This document shows, piece after piece, positions 8,884 to 17,499 of a DNA stretch of 64,000 bases. The notes under the pieces are model-generated. The model worked only from the letters and a program-made list of their open reading frames with translations, did not search any database and was not told the DNA's origin. Location: contig NZ_JACHFD010000010.1 of NCBI RefSeq assembly GCF_014201715.1, positions 62,001-126,000 on the forward strand, in the 5' to 3' direction. The DNA is from Haloferula luteola. Its GTDB lineage: Bacteria; Verrucomicrobiota; Verrucomicrobiia; Verrucomicrobiales; Akkermansiaceae. The number at the start of each line of letters is the position of its first letter. The stretch's first letter is position 1. A program made the translations under genes and the position numbers.

Positions 8884-9134
8884 TGCGGCGGAGGGATGCC
8901 AAACCCCCCGGATTTTGTAAAGAAACCCGAACGCCTGAAGTCACCTTTGTGCGACATTCGTCTCGCGCCAAAACGCGAGATCCGGCCGGAATCGCGAGGA
9001 AAAAACCCAAAAAACCTCGTGTCCCGGCCGGACCAATCGTTTGAGGCACCAGCTTTTAGGAATGGCACCGCTGGTGAGGCGAACCGCAGCCCGCCTTCCT
9101 CATCATAAACGTCACCGGGAGCCGGGTTTTTCAG

Positions 9135-9162
9135 AAAAAAGCCGGGATTTGAAATCCCGGCT
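9135..9162 (-). terminator. intrinsic terminator after rho
   Basis: On the minus strand a perfect 11-bp stem (AGCCGGGATTT / AAATCCCGGCT, arms 9140-9150 and 9152-9162) is followed directly by a run of six T. It lies just beyond the rho stop codon and separates the yebC-rho unit from valS. Confidence 0.85.
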
Positions 9163-9176
9163 TCCTTAACCAAACT

Positions 9177-11021
9177 TCATCCTTTGATTTCCAGCAACAT
9201 CTGCGGATTGTTCGGGAATTTCTTTAAGAAAAACAACAGCCGCTCCATCGCCTCCATGGGTCGGTGGCCGGAAAGCCCCCGCCGAATCATGTGAATCTTG
9301 TGGAGGGTGTGCTCCGGCAGAATCAATTCTTCCCGTCGAGTTCCGGATTTGAAGATGTCCACCGCCGGGTAAATGTAGTTCTCGGCAATCTTCCGATCGA
9401 GCACCAACTCCATGTTTCCGGTGCCCTTGAACTCCTGAAAAATCGCCTCATCTGCGCGGCTGTTAGTCTGCACCAGCGCGGTGGCTAGGATGGTCAAGGA
9501 TCCCGCTTCTCGCGTGTTACGCGCTGCCGCAAACAATCGACGAGGGGTTTCCAAGGCTCCCACCGTGATCCCTCCCGTGCCGATGCCACGCTTCTTGCCC
9601 CCGTTCATCCCGCCATTGTAAGCGCGGGCCAAACGGGTGATGGAATCCATCAACAGGAAAACATGCTTCCCCTGTTCCACCAATCGCTTGGCGCGCTCGA
9701 TGCACAGCTCAGCGATCCGAGTGTGATTGCGCGGATGTTCATCGTTCGAACTGGCATAAATCTCTGCCCCAGGAAGGCAGCGCCGGAACTCAGTGACTTC
9801 TTCAGGACGCTCATCTACCAGCAGCACGATGAGGTGAAGAGTCTCTTCGTGAAGCTCACGAATGGCTTCCGCAATGTGCAGGAGCAGAGTCGTTTTCCCG
9901 GAACGCGGAGGGGATACGATCAAGCCTCGCTGACCTCTTCCCACGGGCGACATCAGATCCACCACCCGGGTCGTGAAACGATTGCCCTCGGTCTCAAAGG
10001 AGATCCGCTTGTTCGGATTCACCGCCTTGAGTTCTTCAAACGCTGGCCATTTCTTCGCCTTGGAAGGCTCGTCCCCATTGATCTCCAAAATCTCTACCAG
10101 CTGCGGCCCTCGGGAGCCTTCCTGATAGAGGCCGTGAATCCATTGACCGAGGCGCAGGCCGTGTGCCCGAATCAACTCGGGAGACACGAAAATATCATCC
10201 TTCGCTTGCTCGAACTTCTTCGAAGGCACCCGCAGGAAACCAAATCCTTTGGGAGCCAACTCCAACAATCCGTTGGCTTCCAACTTAGGACCTTCCAGCG
10301 CAGGCGTCCTCCTCTCGTTCGGAACAGGTGCATGGGAAGAACCATTTCCTCCCTCGTCAGGCCCTTCGCCCTCACCTTCCCGCCCCCGCTTCCTGCGCCG
10401 CCGGCGACGACGCTTGCGGCGTTCTCCCCTGGGATCATCGGGCCCGCCCGCATCATCCCGAGACTCATGTTCACGAGGATCTCGAGGAATCCGCCCCCCC
10501 CCTGGAACGCGTCCAAACCGGTTCCCGCGTCCCGAACCCTCCGAATCGTCCCGCTCCCCACCGAATCGATCGGATGAGGACCGCTGATCTCCACGATTCC
10601 CACGGTCTTCGGCAACGGCCACAGAAGACTCACGGGCTCCTGAGGGCGCGGAAGCCTCGGTCGACCTTACCTTCGCAGGAGCCACTGGCTTGCTTTCGGC
10701 CACTGGCGCAGGGGCAGATGCGGGCGCCACAGGCGGAGCCGACGCAGCGGAACCCGTCGAAGTTGGCGCCGTCGATTCAAAGTCGAGACGCCCTTGGGCC
10801 TCGTCTCCTGAGCGACGTTGTGCCGACTTCTTTGCCGCGGTCTTCTTGGCGGTCGCCTTCTTGGCCGTCGTCTTTTTCGCAGCCGTTTTCTTGGTGGCGA
10901 CCTTTTTCACAGCCTTCTTGGCCGCGGTCTTCACCGCCTTTTTGGCGGCCTTCTTGGCCTTCGGCTTGGGAGTCGACTCCGTCGCTTCGGCGGTCGAGGA
11001 TTTCGGGATTTCGTCGCTCAT
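9177..11021 (-). CDS. rho: transcription termination factor Rho with long basic extension
   Basis: The C-terminal about 365 residues are a standard Rho: the RNA-binding cold-shock-like domain (LAPKGFGFLRVPS), then the RecA-type ATPase with Walker A PPRSGKTTLLLH, Walker B VLLVDERPEEV, the Q-loop region and the R-loop GGKKRGIGTGGI. In front lies an extension of about 250 residues. Residues 20-70 are a histone-H1-like Lys/Ala/Thr array (AAKK, TAAKK repeats), then Pro/Ala/Ser-rich, then Gly/Arg/Asp-rich with a nearly pure Arg/Lys run. Long Rho insertions of this kind occur in several phyla. I start at MSDEIPKSS; an in-frame upstream codon would add only seven residues. yebC ends 17 bases upstream. 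Confidence 0.96.
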   Translation of the reverse strand: MSDEIPKSSTAEATESTPKPKAKKAAKKAVKTAAKKAVKKVATKKTAAKKTTAKKATAKKTAAKKSAQRRSGDEAQGRLDFESTAPTSTGSAASAPPVAPASAPAPVAESKPVAPAKVRSTEASAPSGARESSVAVAEDRGNRGDQRSSSDRFGGERDDSEGSGRGNRFGRVPGGGRIPRDPREHESRDDAGGPDDPRGERRKRRRRRRRKRGREGEGEGPDEGGNGSSHAPVPNERRTPALEGPKLEANGLLELAPKGFGFLRVPSKKFEQAKDDIFVSPELIRAHGLRLGQWIHGLYQEGSRGPQLVEILEINGDEPSKAKKWPAFEELKAVNPNKRISFETEGNRFTTRVVDLMSPVGRGQRGLIVSPPRSGKTTLLLHIAEAIRELHEETLHLIVLLVDERPEEVTEFRRCLPGAEIYASSNDEHPRNHTRIAELCIERAKRLVEQGKHVFLLMDSITRLARAYNGGMNGGKKRGIGTGGITVGALETPRRLFAAARNTREAGSLTILATALVQTNSRADEAIFQEFKGTGNMELVLDRKIAENYIYPAVDIFKSGTRREELILPEHTLHKIHMIRRGLSGHRPMEAMERLLFFLKKFPNNPQMLLEIKG

Positions 11022-11038
11022 CGCTGGTGTCAGGAAAA

Positions 11039-11791
11039 TCAAGAATCGAGGTCCTCAAGCACCTCGTCGGAAAATTCAAAGTTCGTGAAGACGTTCAGAG
11101 TGTCTCCGCATTCGTCCAGTTGGTCGTAAAGCTTCACCAACTGCCGCGCTTGGTCAGCATCGACCACCATCGTGACATTCTGGGGAAGCGAGACGAGCTT
11201 CTCAGATTTCAAAAGCAGCCCCTCGGCACGGAGCTTCTCCGCAACCGCAAACAATTCGGTGGGAGAGGTATGCACCACCCACTCGTCGCTCTCCTCTTCC
11301 AAGGCGTCACCTCCTGCCTCGATCACCATGACCATCAGGTCATCCTCACCCAAGCCCGGTGCCTCCAAGCGGATTTCTCCCTTGCGGTCGAACTGATAGG
11401 AAACGCTGCCCGGGGTGGCCACACTGCCTCCTGCCTTCGAGAAGATCGAACGAATGTCCGCCGCCGTGCGATTGAGATTGTCCGTCGCAGCTTCCACGAT
11501 GAATGCCGCACCGCCAGGACCATAACCCTCGTAGCTCACCTCTTGGATGGCGTCCCCACCCAACTCTCCCGTGCCTTTGCGAATGGCACGTTCGATGTTG
11601 TCCTTGGGCATCGATACCGCTTTGGCTCCGTCGATCGCTGCACGCAATCGGGCATTCATGGTCGGATCACCGCCGCCATCGCGAGCCGCAATGGCGATTT
11701 CGTGGGCACACTTGCTGAACACCTTGCCGCGAATGACATCCACACGCGCTTTGATGTGTTTGACCTTGGACCACTTGTTGTGACCTGCCAT
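11039..11791 (-). CDS. yebC: YebC/PmpR family DNA-binding protein
   Basis: Begins with the family hallmark MAGHNKWSKVKH and continues with DPTMNARLRAAI, MPKDNIERAI, YEGYGPGG, NRTAADIRSIFSKAGG and the C-terminal VPLP-like segment (LVSLPQNVTM). Length (250 residues) is typical. YebC-type proteins bind DNA or act on translating ribosomes; both roles have been described for the family and the sequence does not decide between them. The track to an upstream in-frame start adds 20 residues not found in the family. It forms a probable two-gene unit with rho. Confidence 0.93.
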   Translation of the reverse strand: MAGHNKWSKVKHIKARVDVIRGKVFSKCAHEIAIAARDGGGDPTMNARLRAAIDGAKAVSMPKDNIERAIRKGTGELGGDAIQEVSYEGYGPGGAAFIVEAATDNLNRTAADIRSIFSKAGGSVATPGSVSYQFDRKGEIRLEAPGLGEDDLMVMVIEAGGDALEEESDEWVVHTSPTELFAVAEKLRAEGLLLKSEKLVSLPQNVTMVVDADQARQLVKLYDQLDECGDTLNVFTNFEFSDEVLEDLDS

Positions 11792-12152
11792 TGAGAAGAT
11801 AAAGGAATAGAAGAGGGACAAATCCGTCCGGCAGAGACCGCCCGGATGCATTCCGGCTCACGGTAGCGTGCCACGGATCGGTAGGGATGGGCCGGTTTGC
11901 GAATGACTCCAGCAGACGGGTTCGTCACCGGAGGCTTGGGGCTTTCATTCCCGGATGACCTGAAAAATCCCAGGTCGATCACCACGCGAACGGCGGTAGG
12001 TTGTCGCCCCTTTGTTGGTTTGGCAAAGCAAAAGTTTTCGAGCAGAAAGTCCCCCTTTGGAACCCAATCATCGACGAAGCCTCCACCGTCCATCGCATTT
12101 CTTCATTTCTGCATTTACCCTCGCCTCCTCCTCGTCCTAGACCCCGCCCGCG
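11792..12152. other. divergent intergenic region, no gene seen
   Basis: About 360 bases separate the yebC start from the start of the acidic protein on the other strand, so promoters for both should lie here. I found no convincing -35/-10 pair, no stable hairpin and no coding frame with recognisable content. The stretch at about 12000-12050 is locally more AT-rich than its surroundings. Confidence 0.35.
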
Positions 12153-12557
12153 ATGCGCATGCAAGACTCAATCGAATGGCCAGACGAAGTAGAGATTCTC
12201 ATCGATCGTCTCGAAAGTGAATCCTCCGAGCGCAAGCTCAGCCGCGAAGAGCGGGCACTCATGGATATCTACGAGACCGTCCCCATCCTCGAAAGCGAAG
12301 ACTGCCTCCACGGATTCTGGCAAAGTGGGGTGAATCACCAACGGGTGATCAAATCCTTCGACCTCGTCGGTGCCACCGGCATCGTCGACCCCCTCAACGC
12401 CAGCCGCTGGTGCGAGACCCGCAGCGAAGATCGCAACGACTACAGCGAAACAGAGGAAGAGTATCTCGCCAGCATCGAAGAAGAACTCCCCGCTGCCATC
12501 GAAGAACTCCTCGACCTCGTGATGGACTTCATTGAAGAAGAAGAATGGGGCGACTGA
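12153..12557 (+). CDS. acidic DMP19/DUF4375-like protein
   Basis: A 134-residue, strongly acidic protein with a Glu-rich tail (DFIEEEEWGD). The middle segment (LMDIYETVPILESEDCLHG, GFWQSGVNHQRVIKSF, LVGATGIVDPLNAS) has the shape of DUF4375/DMP19-type domains: helix, a glycine- and aromatic-rich turn, then an IGA-like motif. The match is by eye and weak. MRMQD is used as the start; an internal ATG two codons later is equally possible. It converges on the next gene. No function is assigned. Confidence 0.55.
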   Translation: MRMQDSIEWPDEVEILIDRLESESSERKLSREERALMDIYETVPILESEDCLHGFWQSGVNHQRVIKSFDLVGATGIVDPLNASRWCETRSEDRNDYSETEEEYLASIEEELPAAIEELLDLVMDFIEEEEWGD

Positions 12558-12634
12558 TCCATGCCAAGGCCGCGAAGCACCCTCTCTCCCCTCAGAGAAG
12601 ATCGCACGCATCCCGTCCATGATGCCCCTAAGGA

Positions 12635-12958
12635 TCAAGCGCTCAGACCATCGCTTTCCGATTCTTTTTTAGAAATCTGCAGTTCCTTCAGGAGAAGAAA
12701 GTCCAACTCGGGCTCCATCGGTGTCACGCATTCCGATCTTCCAAACTTCACCATCTGCGCGCCCTCTTCTGTCGTCCCAATCGCGAGATAGATCTCCGGC
12801 ACTTGGGGAAGCCCCCGATATCGGACGGCCACAACTTTCCCAAAAAAACGACCATCTCCCCCATCACTGGTCATCATTTCCATCGAGTCCGTTACGAGCC
12901 CCTCAAACCGGGAACGCACCGCTTCATCGATGTATGCCTGAATTTCATCCGTCGTCAT
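12635..12958 (-). CDS. small conserved-looking protein of unknown function
   Basis: A 107-residue soluble protein without signal peptide or membrane segment. The N-terminus (MTTDEIQAYIDEAVRSRFEGL) is helical and the middle (FFGKVVAVRYRGLPQVPEIYLAIGTTEEG) is beta-rich, which suggests a small alpha/beta fold. No motif I recognise. The codon pattern is consistent with its neighbours and the frame is free of alternatives, so I regard it as a real gene. It is convergent with the acidic protein upstream in the window. Confidence 0.55.
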   Translation of the reverse strand: MTTDEIQAYIDEAVRSRFEGLVTDSMEMMTSDGGDGRFFGKVVAVRYRGLPQVPEIYLAIGTTEEGAQMVKFGRSECVTPMEPELDFLLLKELQISKKESESDGLSA

Positions 12959-13216
12959 CTCCCCCCACCCTCCTGCAGGGACCCCGCCATGGCGAGTGCG
13001 GATTCATCCGGCTAAATTTGATTTTAGAACTTCCACATCGCTCGTTGGGCTTATTTTAAAAATAACTCAAAACTCGGCGGACTATCCATCACGACATAAC
13101 AAATCCATGCCATACCCCCCCCGCTCGGATGAGCCGGTTTTCAGCTCCTCCGACCCCTGGCACCTCGGAGCACGATTCCCCGCCACGAAGTCTTGGGCGA
13201 ACCACCGATTCCCCCC

Positions 13217-14182
13217 TCAGACAATCCCCACGGCCTTGCGCACTCGATCGAGCGTCACCGAAGCCGTGGAGCGGGCTTTCTCTGCTCCCTGCGAAAGAAC
13301 CTGGTCAATGTAGCCCGGGTCGGCTTCGAGTTCGGCGCGGCGCGCGCGCATCGGGGCAAAGTAGTCCCAATAGGCTTCTGCCAAGCGCTTCTTGAAGTCG
13401 CCATAGCCAACGCCTCCACTCTCATGCTGGGACAACATCTCTTCGTAGGAGGCATCGTCGGCAAATAGCCGGAAGAGAGGCAAAACCAAGGAATCATCGA
13501 TCGCCTTGGGCTCCTCCACAGGCGTCGAATCCGTCTTGATCTTCATGATGAGCTTCTTCGAGGGCTTTTCTTCCCCAAACAATGGCAAGGTGTTGCCATA
13601 GCTTTTGCTCATCTTTTGCCCGTCCAGCCCCGGCACCACAGCAACGCTTTCGCGAATGATCGGTTCCGGCACTACCAGAGTGTCCTCCCCGTAGGCTTCG
13701 TTGATTTTCCCGGCGAGGTCGCGGGTCACTTCGAGGTGCTGCTTCTGGTCTTTTCCAACGGGAACCTGATTGGCGTCGTAGAGGAGAATGTCCGCAGCCA
13801 TCAGCACCGGATAGGCAAACAGACCGTGATTCGGCGTGAAGCCCTTGGCGGTCTTGTCTTTATAGGAGTGGCACTTTTCGAGCAAGCTGACCGGGCAAAC
13901 GGTCGATAAAATCCACGCCAATTCGTTGACCTCCGGAACGTCGGACTGACGGAAAAAGACGGAGCGCGAGGGATCGAGCCCACATGCGAGGAAGTCCACC
14001 GCCAATTCACGCGTGTAAGCTCGCAGATCATCCGGATTCCGGACCGTCGTCATCGCGTGGTAGTTGGCGATGAAATAAAAGGCATCCCCTTGTTCCTGGA
14101 GCTTCACGGCAGGCTCCATCGCGCCGAAAAAGTTGCCGACGTGAAGTTTTCCGCTGGGTTGCAGACCGGTCAGGATGCGCAT
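13217..14182 (-). CDS. trpS: tryptophanyl-tRNA synthetase
   Basis: Class I synthetase charging tRNA-Trp. It opens MRILTGLQPSGKLHVGN, where the GKLHVGN part is the HIGH-type signature; the KMSKS loop is LDGQKMSKSYGN near residue 190. Other family blocks are YHAMTT, the VEWIL-type segment (NELAWILSTV), LYDANQVPVGKDQ and the C-terminal AYWDYFAPMRARR helix. At 322 residues it has normal length. The chosen start aligns with the family; an ATG four codons upstream (MVRR) is possible. It is divergent from the peroxiredoxin-like gene. Confidence 0.95.
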   Translation of the reverse strand: MRILTGLQPSGKLHVGNFFGAMEPAVKLQEQGDAFYFIANYHAMTTVRNPDDLRAYTRELAVDFLACGLDPSRSVFFRQSDVPEVNELAWILSTVCPVSLLEKCHSYKDKTAKGFTPNHGLFAYPVLMAADILLYDANQVPVGKDQKQHLEVTRDLAGKINEAYGEDTLVVPEPIIRESVAVVPGLDGQKMSKSYGNTLPLFGEEKPSKKLIMKIKTDSTPVEEPKAIDDSLVLPLFRLFADDASYEEMLSQHESGGVGYGDFKKRLAEAYWDYFAPMRARRAELEADPGYIDQVLSQGAEKARSTASVTLDRVRKAVGIV

Positions 14183-14272
14183 GCGGCGGACCATGAGAAC
14201 TCGCGCCCCGCCGGTCAAGAACCTGCAACACAGAGCAGCTTGCGTCGTCCCCGAATCCGCCTAGGCTCCGCC

Positions 14273-15250
14273 ATGCCGTTCTCCTGCCCTCAAGGCCGCT
14301 GTAGTATCCCTCGATGGATGAGGGTGGTTCTCGTGGTCGCAGGTCTCAGCTACATGGTTTTCGGCCTATGGGTGAATGTCCATCCCTCCGGCTTCTTTCG
14401 ACTGGTTCGCAAAGATCCACTCGAATCGACCATCATGTGGCAGACCATTGGTCTCGCAGCCGCAGCCTTCGGTTTCGGATTTCTCATCGCCTCCCGTGCC
14501 CCCTTCCAACATTGGGCACTGGTTCTGGTTGGGTTTTTGAAATCGTCTCTGGTGCTGATTTTATCGATCGCCTCATGGTTGGGTGGGACCCTCAATGCCA
14601 CGGGATTTCTGCTGATCGCCGGAGATGATCTCCTCTGCTGGATTCCACTGGCCTGCATCCTTTGGACCCTCCTCGAATCCCATCTGGGTCGCCCCGCCCA
14701 AGGCGATGGCATGAGCCTCCTGGACGCCACCGCCCACTACCGACTTTCCACAGGCGAATCGCTGCGGGACGCCGCTGAGAAAGAAACAGTCTGCCTGGTT
14801 TTCCTGCGCCATTTCGGTTGCACCTTCACTCGCAAGATCTTGCGCGAACTCGAGACCCTAAAGGACGAAACCGAGCGTCATCAGGCGCGCCTCGTCCTCG
14901 TCCACATGCTGGTTCCGGGAGGAGAAGAGAACTATCTTCCCACGCGCAGTGGGATTGCCCGCATTGCCGATCCCCGATGTGAACTCTACCGCGCATTTGG
15001 ATTGGGGAAGGGAGGATTCTGGGAGCTTTTCGGTCCGCCCGTTTGGATTCCTCTTCTCGTCGCCTTGGTGCGTGGCTGTGGAATGGGCCATTTGGCTGGC
15101 GACGGCCTTCAATTGCCAGGCGCCTTCCTTTATCACCGGGATCAAATCCTCTCAGCACAGCGAGCACGCACCCAAGCCGACCTTCCCGACCTGCCCCGGC
15201 TTTTCGAAGGGTTGCCAAGCCCCGAGGCGGCTGAAAAGCTCGCTTCATGA
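14273..15250 (+). CDS. membrane-anchored peroxiredoxin-like (AhpC/TSA_2) protein
   Basis: Residues 15-135 carry four hydrophobic segments (around VVLVVAGLSYMVFG, GLAAAAFGFGFLIA, LVGFLKSSLVLILSIA and LLCWIPLACILWTLL), so the N-terminus is a small membrane module. Residues 150-325 are a thioredoxin-fold domain of the Prx-like2/SelL type, seen in VFLRHFGCTFT, the PLLV-type helix and the end motif GDGLQLPGAFLYH. Family members usually have CxxC at the active site; here it reads CTFT (Cys183, Thr186), so only the first cysteine remains. A second possible start is MRVVLVV at residue 16. It overlaps the SDR gene by four bases, which suggests a joint redox role. Substrate unknown. Confidence 0.7.
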   Translation: MPFSCPQGRCSIPRWMRVVLVVAGLSYMVFGLWVNVHPSGFFRLVRKDPLESTIMWQTIGLAAAAFGFGFLIASRAPFQHWALVLVGFLKSSLVLILSIASWLGGTLNATGFLLIAGDDLLCWIPLACILWTLLESHLGRPAQGDGMSLLDATAHYRLSTGESLRDAAEKETVCLVFLRHFGCTFTRKILRELETLKDETERHQARLVLVHMLVPGGEENYLPTRSGIARIADPRCELYRAFGLGKGGFWELFGPPVWIPLLVALVRGCGMGHLAGDGLQLPGAFLYHRDQILSAQRARTQADLPDLPRLFEGLPSPEAAEKLAS

Positions 15251-15954
15251 CCAGCCGCCTCGCCGATAGAACGATCGTCGTCACCGGTGCCTCCAGCGGC
15301 ATTGGCCGCGCGTTGGCCGAGGAACTTCTCGCCCGCGGTGCGGAGGTCGTCGGACTTTCGCGCAGCCCCGGTCGCCTTCCCGATGGCGTTCGCCCACTGG
15401 CTGTCGACCTGACCCACCGCGAGGAAATCACCGCCGCCTTCTCCAAACTCGAGATCTTCGATGCTCTCGTCAACTGCGCTGGCGTGGCCTATCAATCGAA
15501 GATCCTCGATGGCAATCCGGCCGATTGGGAAGAGATGTGGCGCGTCAATGTGATGGGCTTGGCCCTGTGCAGCCAATTGGCACTGAGACATTTCCCAAAA
15601 TCCGGCGGACGCATCGTCAATGTCTCCTCGCTTAGCGGGCATCGCGTTCCTCCCGGCGGAGGTTTCTATGCTCCGACAAAGTTTGCCGTTCGAGCCATTA
15701 CCGACTCTCTTCGCCTCGAAATCAAGGCCGCTGGACTCCCCGTCCAGGTAGGCAGCGTGTCTCCCGGATTTGTCGACACTCCTCTCTTGGATGACTACTT
15801 TCGCGGTCGTGAGGAGACCTTGCGCCAAACGCGGGCTTCCATGCACATGCTGCAGCCAGGAGATGTGGCCGCCAGCATCTTGCACCTGCTTGAGACTCCG
15901 CCGCATGTGGAAATCGGTGACATCACCCTGCGCAGTTCCGACCAGCGGGTTTGA
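15247..15954 (+). CDS. short-chain dehydrogenase/reductase
   Basis: Classical SDR of 235 residues. The Rossmann cofactor motif is VTGASSGIGRALAE, the structural NAG-like motif is NCAGVA, the catalytic serine lies in VNVSSLSGH, and the YxxxK pair is in FYAPTKFAV. The PG motif after it (SVSPGFVDTPLL) is also present. The arginine after the second strand (LSRSPGRL) points to NADP preference, a family rule of thumb. The start codon overlaps the stop of the peroxiredoxin-like gene. The substrate cannot be read from the sequence. Confidence 0.88.
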   Translation: MTSRLADRTIVVTGASSGIGRALAEELLARGAEVVGLSRSPGRLPDGVRPLAVDLTHREEITAAFSKLEIFDALVNCAGVAYQSKILDGNPADWEEMWRVNVMGLALCSQLALRHFPKSGGRIVNVSSLSGHRVPPGGGFYAPTKFAVRAITDSLRLEIKAAGLPVQVGSVSPGFVDTPLLDDYFRGREETLRQTRASMHMLQPGDVAASILHLLETPPHVEIGDITLRSSDQRV

Positions 15955-16008
15955 ACCGCGATTCCGCTTGGCATTTCCGCCGCCAACCTCCGCAATCCGC
16001 CCCAACGC

Positions 16009-16767
16009 ATGGCCGACCGCGTCAACATCATCTGCATGAAGTGGGGCACCCGCTACCCCGCCCATTACGTCAACGTGCTCTACCGCTCGATTGAGCGGAA
16101 CCTCTCGCGCCCGTTCCGTTTCATTTGCCTCACCAACCATCCTGCCGACCTGCTTCCCGAGGTCGAGATCTTCCCGTTTCCCCCCAATCCCGGACTCGTC
16201 TCCTCCGGATGGCCGAGCGTTTTCCTCAAGCTCGTAATGACTCAGGATGGCTTCTGTGGATTGCAGGGCCCGACGTTGTTTCTCGACCTCGATCTCGTGA
16301 TCCTCGATTCCATCGACGATTTCTTCGACTACATGCCGGGGAAAAACTGCATCATCCACAACTGGTGGGAGCGCCGCAAACAACTCTTCGGGAAGCGCCC
16401 AGAGATTGGAAACTCCTCGATCTTCCGATTCGAAGCCGGCAAATCGCAGTACATCTACGACACCTTCATGGCAGAAATCGAGCGTGCTGAGAACCGCTCC
16501 ATTTTCGTCACCGAGCAGCACTTCCTCACCTATGCGATGAAGGAGCGATACTGGTGGCCGGAAACATGGGTCCGCAGCTTCAAATTCAACGTCCGCCCCC
16601 CCTTCCCGCTGAACTTGGTCGTTCCTCCGCGAAAGCCCAAAGGAGCCAAGATCCTCGTTTTCCACGGTCAACCCGATCCGGACGACGCGATCACCGGCTA
16701 CGCTGGGAAAAAAATCCATCACCGCGTTCTTCCCGCCCCGTGGGTCGCGGAAGATTGGAAACTCTGA
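16009..16767 (+). CDS. glycosyltransferase-like protein (GT-A fold, DxD)
   Basis: 252 residues with no signal peptide. It opens with VNIICMKWGTRYPAHYVNVLY, a first strand and helix as in GT8-type sugar-nucleotide enzymes. The metal-binding DLDLVI (near residue 93) acts as the DxD motif. A segment NSSIFRFEAG, a late EQHFLTYAM helix and a histidine in VFHGQPDPDD complete the outline of a retaining glycosyltransferase or a related capsule-type transferase. Close homologues are often annotated only as hypothetical. It lies between the SDR and plsY, 24 bases before plsY, and may share their transcript. Confidence 0.65.
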   Translation: MADRVNIICMKWGTRYPAHYVNVLYRSIERNLSRPFRFICLTNHPADLLPEVEIFPFPPNPGLVSSGWPSVFLKLVMTQDGFCGLQGPTLFLDLDLVILDSIDDFFDYMPGKNCIIHNWWERRKQLFGKRPEIGNSSIFRFEAGKSQYIYDTFMAEIERAENRSIFVTEQHFLTYAMKERYWWPETWVRSFKFNVRPPFPLNLVVPPRKPKGAKILVFHGQPDPDDAITGYAGKKIHHRVLPAPWVAEDWKL

Positions 16768-16791
16768 AACCTCCGTCTCTCCCCAATCTCC

Positions 16792-17499
16792 ATGCAACTC
16801 TGGCTCTGCCCCCTTTTCGCCTTCCTGCTGGGCTCGGTGCCCTTCGGATTGATCATTGCCAAACTCAAAGGCATCGACATCCGCGCCCATGGCTCCGGAA
16901 ACATCGGCGCCACCAACGTTCTCCGTGTGGTCGGCAAAAAATATGGCATCACCTGCCTGATCCTTGATGCCCTCAAAGGCTACCTCCCGGTCGCCGTGGC
17001 GATCACTTTGATCCGCTACGAAGGTCAGGAAAACCCCATGGAGATCGACTCCCTCACCGCCTGGGGAACCGTCCTCCCGGCCGGGCAACAGTGGCTCGCC
17101 CAACTTCTGCAAGTGCTCTGCGGTCTCGCCGCCATTCTCGGACACAACTACTCGCCTTGGGTCGGTTTCAAAGGCGGCAAAGGCATTGCCACCTCCGCAG
17201 GCGTCCTCATCGCCTTGGCCCCCGCCGCGGTCGTCATCCTTCTCCTGGTCTGGCTGATCCTATTTTTCACCACCCGCTATGTCTCGCTGGCTTCCATCGG
17301 AGCCGCCGCAGTCCTGCCTCCTTTGATCCTCTTCGGGTCATGGTTTCACGGGAAACTGGCCGCGGGAACCTGGAACAAACCCCTTCTGGTCTTCTCCATC
17401 GTCATCGCCGCCCTCGCGATCTGGAAACACCGCAGCAATCTCCAGCGCCTGCGCGATGGCACCGAGCACCGCTTCTCCAGGAAATCCAAAAATGCCTGA
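16792..17499 (+). CDS. plsY: glycerol-3-phosphate acyltransferase PlsY
   Basis: Polytopic membrane enzyme that acylates glycerol-3-phosphate from acyl-phosphate, the first step of phospholipid synthesis. Family motifs are GSVPFGLIIAK near the start, SGNIGATNVLR for phosphate binding, and FKGGKGIATSAGV in the middle. Five to six membrane segments are visible. Length (235) is normal. The last codons overlap the start of gpsA, whose product makes its substrate, so the two are clearly an operon. Confidence 0.96.
   Translation: MQLWLCPLFAFLLGSVPFGLIIAKLKGIDIRAHGSGNIGATNVLRVVGKKYGITCLILDALKGYLPVAVAITLIRYEGQENPMEIDSLTAWGTVLPAGQQWLAQLLQVLCGLAAILGHNYSPWVGFKGGKGIATSAGVLIALAPAAVVILLLVWLILFFTTRYVSLASIGAAAVLPPLILFGSWFHGKLAAGTWNKPLLVFSIVIAALAIWKHRSNLQRLRDGTEHRFSRKSKNA

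Noticed and set aside
8884-9134. Short frames between valS and the rho terminator
   Set aside because: No domain content and no start context; most likely the valS leader and promoter region.
10328-11794. 488-codon plus-strand frame opposite the Rho extension and yebC
   Set aside because: Content is the complement of the Lys/Ala and Arg repeats and of YebC; no own motif.
15142-17145. 667-codon open frame on the minus strand across the SDR, glycosyltransferase-like and plsY genes
   Set aside because: It crosses three recognisable genes on the other strand and has no domain; a shadow due to codon bias.
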